This document shows positions 6,132-7,389 of a stretch of 7,389 bases of DNA, in pieces. The first letter of the stretch is position 1. The number at the start of each line of letters is the position of its first letter. The DNA comes from CAZDYP01 sp964509505. Lineage in GTDB: Bacteria > Chloroflexota > Anaerolineae > JACRMK01. Location: positions 1 to 7,389 of the forward strand of contig CAZDYP010000214.1 in assembly GCA_964509505.1 (NCBI GenBank), written 5' to 3'. Position numbers and translations under genes: made by a program. The notes beneath the pieces are model-generated. The model was not told the DNA's origin. It made no database searches and saw only the letters and a program-made list of their open reading frames with translations.

Positions 6132-7337
6132 TCAATCTAGCAGCGCTTGATACACCACATTCTGAAATACCGCCGCAATCGGCTCCACGCCGCCCATCAG
6201 CTGCGGCATGTACATGTAAATCATGTCCTCCTGCGGATCCACGCGGAAGAATGTGCCTGCTGCGCCACCCCAGCCATACGCCCCAACCGAGTTGAGCATA
6301 CCTGCATCGTAGTTGAGCGTGACGCTTACGCCGAGCCCAAAGCCGACGCCGGGGCGCGCCTCAGGTCCGATGCGTATAGGCAGCAACGCAGGCGATAGAT
6401 GATTCGCGGTCATCGCTTGAATCGTCTTGCGTCCAAGCAAGCGCACACCGTCCAACTCACCGCCATTGAGCAGCAGCTGCGCGAAGCGCAGATAATCCGC
6501 CGTCGTCGAAACCAACCCGCCGCCACCCGATGGCGGTATGTCCGCTTTGCGGAAAACGCTTTTCGCAGGCGCATCAACGAGCATGAGGCCACCCGTCTGC
6601 GCTGGCGTGTAGCACGCACAGAAGCGCTCTACTTTGTCGGCAGGCACATAGAAGCCCGTATCGTCCATGCCGAGCGGCTTGAAAACTTTTTCGGCAAGGA
6701 ACACGTCGAAGGGCATATCGGCAATCAGTTGCACTAAATAACCCAGCATATCCGTCGCCATGCTATAACGCCAACACGCGCCCGGCTGATTGGCGAACGG
6801 CAACAACGCCAAGCGTTGCGCCATCTCCGTCAATGGCACACGCAAACGTCCCAACGGCGCCATCAACCCTGCGGCGCGATACATATCTTCGACGAGCGAA
6901 TCCATGAACAAACCATAACCCAAGCCTGCGGTGTGTCTGAACAAATCATGGACGGTGGGCTCTCGCTCTAAGGTGGTCAACACATCACCCGCTTCAGTAT
7001 GTCCCGCAAAGACCCTCGCCGTTTTGAATGCGGGCATGTATTTGGAGATGGGATCAGCCAGCAGCAAACGTCCCTGTTCGACGAGCATCAGCGCCGCAAC
7101 ACTCGTGACCGGCTTGGTCATCGAGTAGATGCGGAAGATGGCGTCGGGTTGCAGCGTTTTACCCGCTTCTATGTCCATCTGTCCCATGCACTCCAGATGC
7201 GCGACCTTGCCGTGTCGCGCGACCAATGTCAGCGCACCCGCGATGATGCGACGGTCAATGTAATTTTGGATGACGGGGCGAATACGCTCCAGGCGTTCTG
7301 CCGAAAGCCCAACGGCTTCGGGTTCGGCTCGATTCAT
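6132..7337 (-). CDS. Serine beta-lactamase-like hydrolase (family VIII esterase-like)
   Basis: This 401-residue protein of the beta-lactamase/penicillin-binding fold (Pfam Beta-lactamase, class C-like) most resembles EstB-type family VIII carboxylesterases. The nucleophile motif SxxK is SMTK at residues 72-75 in RIYSMTKPVTS. The second motif is Tyr191-Ser192 in WRYSMATDMLG, where beta-lactamases usually have Tyr-x-Asn. The third is WGG at 356-358 in YGWGGAAGT, the form seen in family VIII esterases in place of the KTG of many beta-lactamases. Conserved HTAGLGYG (135-142) and SGGGGLVST (270-278) fit the family. No signal peptide is seen, which argues for a cytoplasmic esterase over a periplasmic beta-lactamase. 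The ATG at 7337 is chosen because GAAAGGA precedes it. An in-frame ATG at 7385 would add 16 residues that do not look like a leader. It is transcribed towards the other genes and ends at a shared terminator. Natural substrate is unknown. Confidence 0.9.
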   Translation of the reverse strand: MNRAEPEAVGLSAERLERIRPVIQNYIDRRIIAGALTLVARHGKVAHLECMGQMDIEAGKTLQPDAIFRIYSMTKPVTSVAALMLVEQGRLLLADPISKYMPAFKTARVFAGHTEAGDVLTTLEREPTVHDLFRHTAGLGYGLFMDSLVEDMYRAAGLMAPLGRLRVPLTEMAQRLALLPFANQPGACWRYSMATDMLGYLVQLIADMPFDVFLAEKVFKPLGMDDTGFYVPADKVERFCACYTPAQTGGLMLVDAPAKSVFRKADIPPSGGGGLVSTTADYLRFAQLLLNGGELDGVRLLGRKTIQAMTANHLSPALLPIRIGPEARPGVGFGLGVSVTLNYDAGMLNSVGAYGWGGAAGTFFRVDPQEDMIYMYMPQLMGGVEPIAAVFQNVVYQALLD

Positions 7338-7343
7338 AGAAAT

Positions 7344-7350
7344 TCCTTTC
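7344..7350 (-). promoter_or_regulatory. Ribosome binding site of the esterase-like gene
   Basis: On the minus strand GAAAGGA stands six bases before the ATG at 7337. It decides the start against the longer frame from 7385. The promoter must lie further upstream, near or beyond the window end; 7351-7389 shows no clear -35/-10 pair. Confidence 0.8.
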
Positions 7351-7389
7351 AAGATAGATTTATGTGACTCCCTCAAACAAATCATGCTC

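Noticed and set aside
6132..7337. True antibiotic-resistance beta-lactamase
   Set aside because: It has no signal peptide, a WGG third motif instead of KTG, and Tyr-Ser in place of Tyr-x-Asn, all closer to family VIII esterases.
1..7389. A new multi-gene system (defence, secretion, biosynthetic cluster)
   Set aside because: The five genes are ordinary metabolic or unknown types with large repeat-filled gaps and no recurring functional partnership visible in the window.

Overview
This window looks like a chromosomal segment from a moderately GC-rich bacterium. The genes favour GC-ending codons and use canonical Shine-Dalgarno sites. Intergenic hairpins, a DUF4910-type M28 peptidase and a family VIII esterase-like protein would fit Chloroflexota (Anaerolineae-like). 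That assignment is a low-confidence guess from style, not from a diagnostic marker.

Layout. (1) 1-944, plus strand: the C-terminal part of a major facilitator superfamily (MFS) transporter whose start lies before the window. (2) 945-1126: a short leader with an operator-like 15-bp palindrome and a good ribosome binding site. (3) 1127-3088, plus: a zinc M28-type aminopeptidase-like protein of the DUF4910 class with a C-terminal winged-helix-like region. (4) 3089-3328: a non-coding stretch holding a 151-bp element bounded by 14-bp inverted repeats, with a perfect 26-bp-arm hairpin nested inside. (5) 3329-4225, plus: a P-loop NTPase of no recognised family. (6) 4224-4300: an imperfect hairpin of a different repeat family that overlaps the stop codon. 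(7) 4321-5955, plus: a thiamine-diphosphate enzyme of the acetolactate synthase/benzoylformate decarboxylase superfamily. (8) 5956-6131: a second copy of the hairpin repeat seen at 3156-3217, here carrying a tandem 25-bp duplication, followed by a strong bidirectional terminator. (9) 6132-7337, minus: a serine beta-lactamase-like hydrolase/esterase convergent with the preceding genes.

How the genes work together. There is no clear common pathway. The four plus-strand genes are separated by 182, 240 and 95 bases, and two of the three gaps hold large hairpin repeats, so they need not form one operon. The thiamine enzyme has no small regulatory subunit or other branched-chain amino-acid gene beside it. 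I see no defence system, CRISPR array, RNA gene or phage module. The most unusual content is the intergenic repeat structure and the unassigned P-loop protein.
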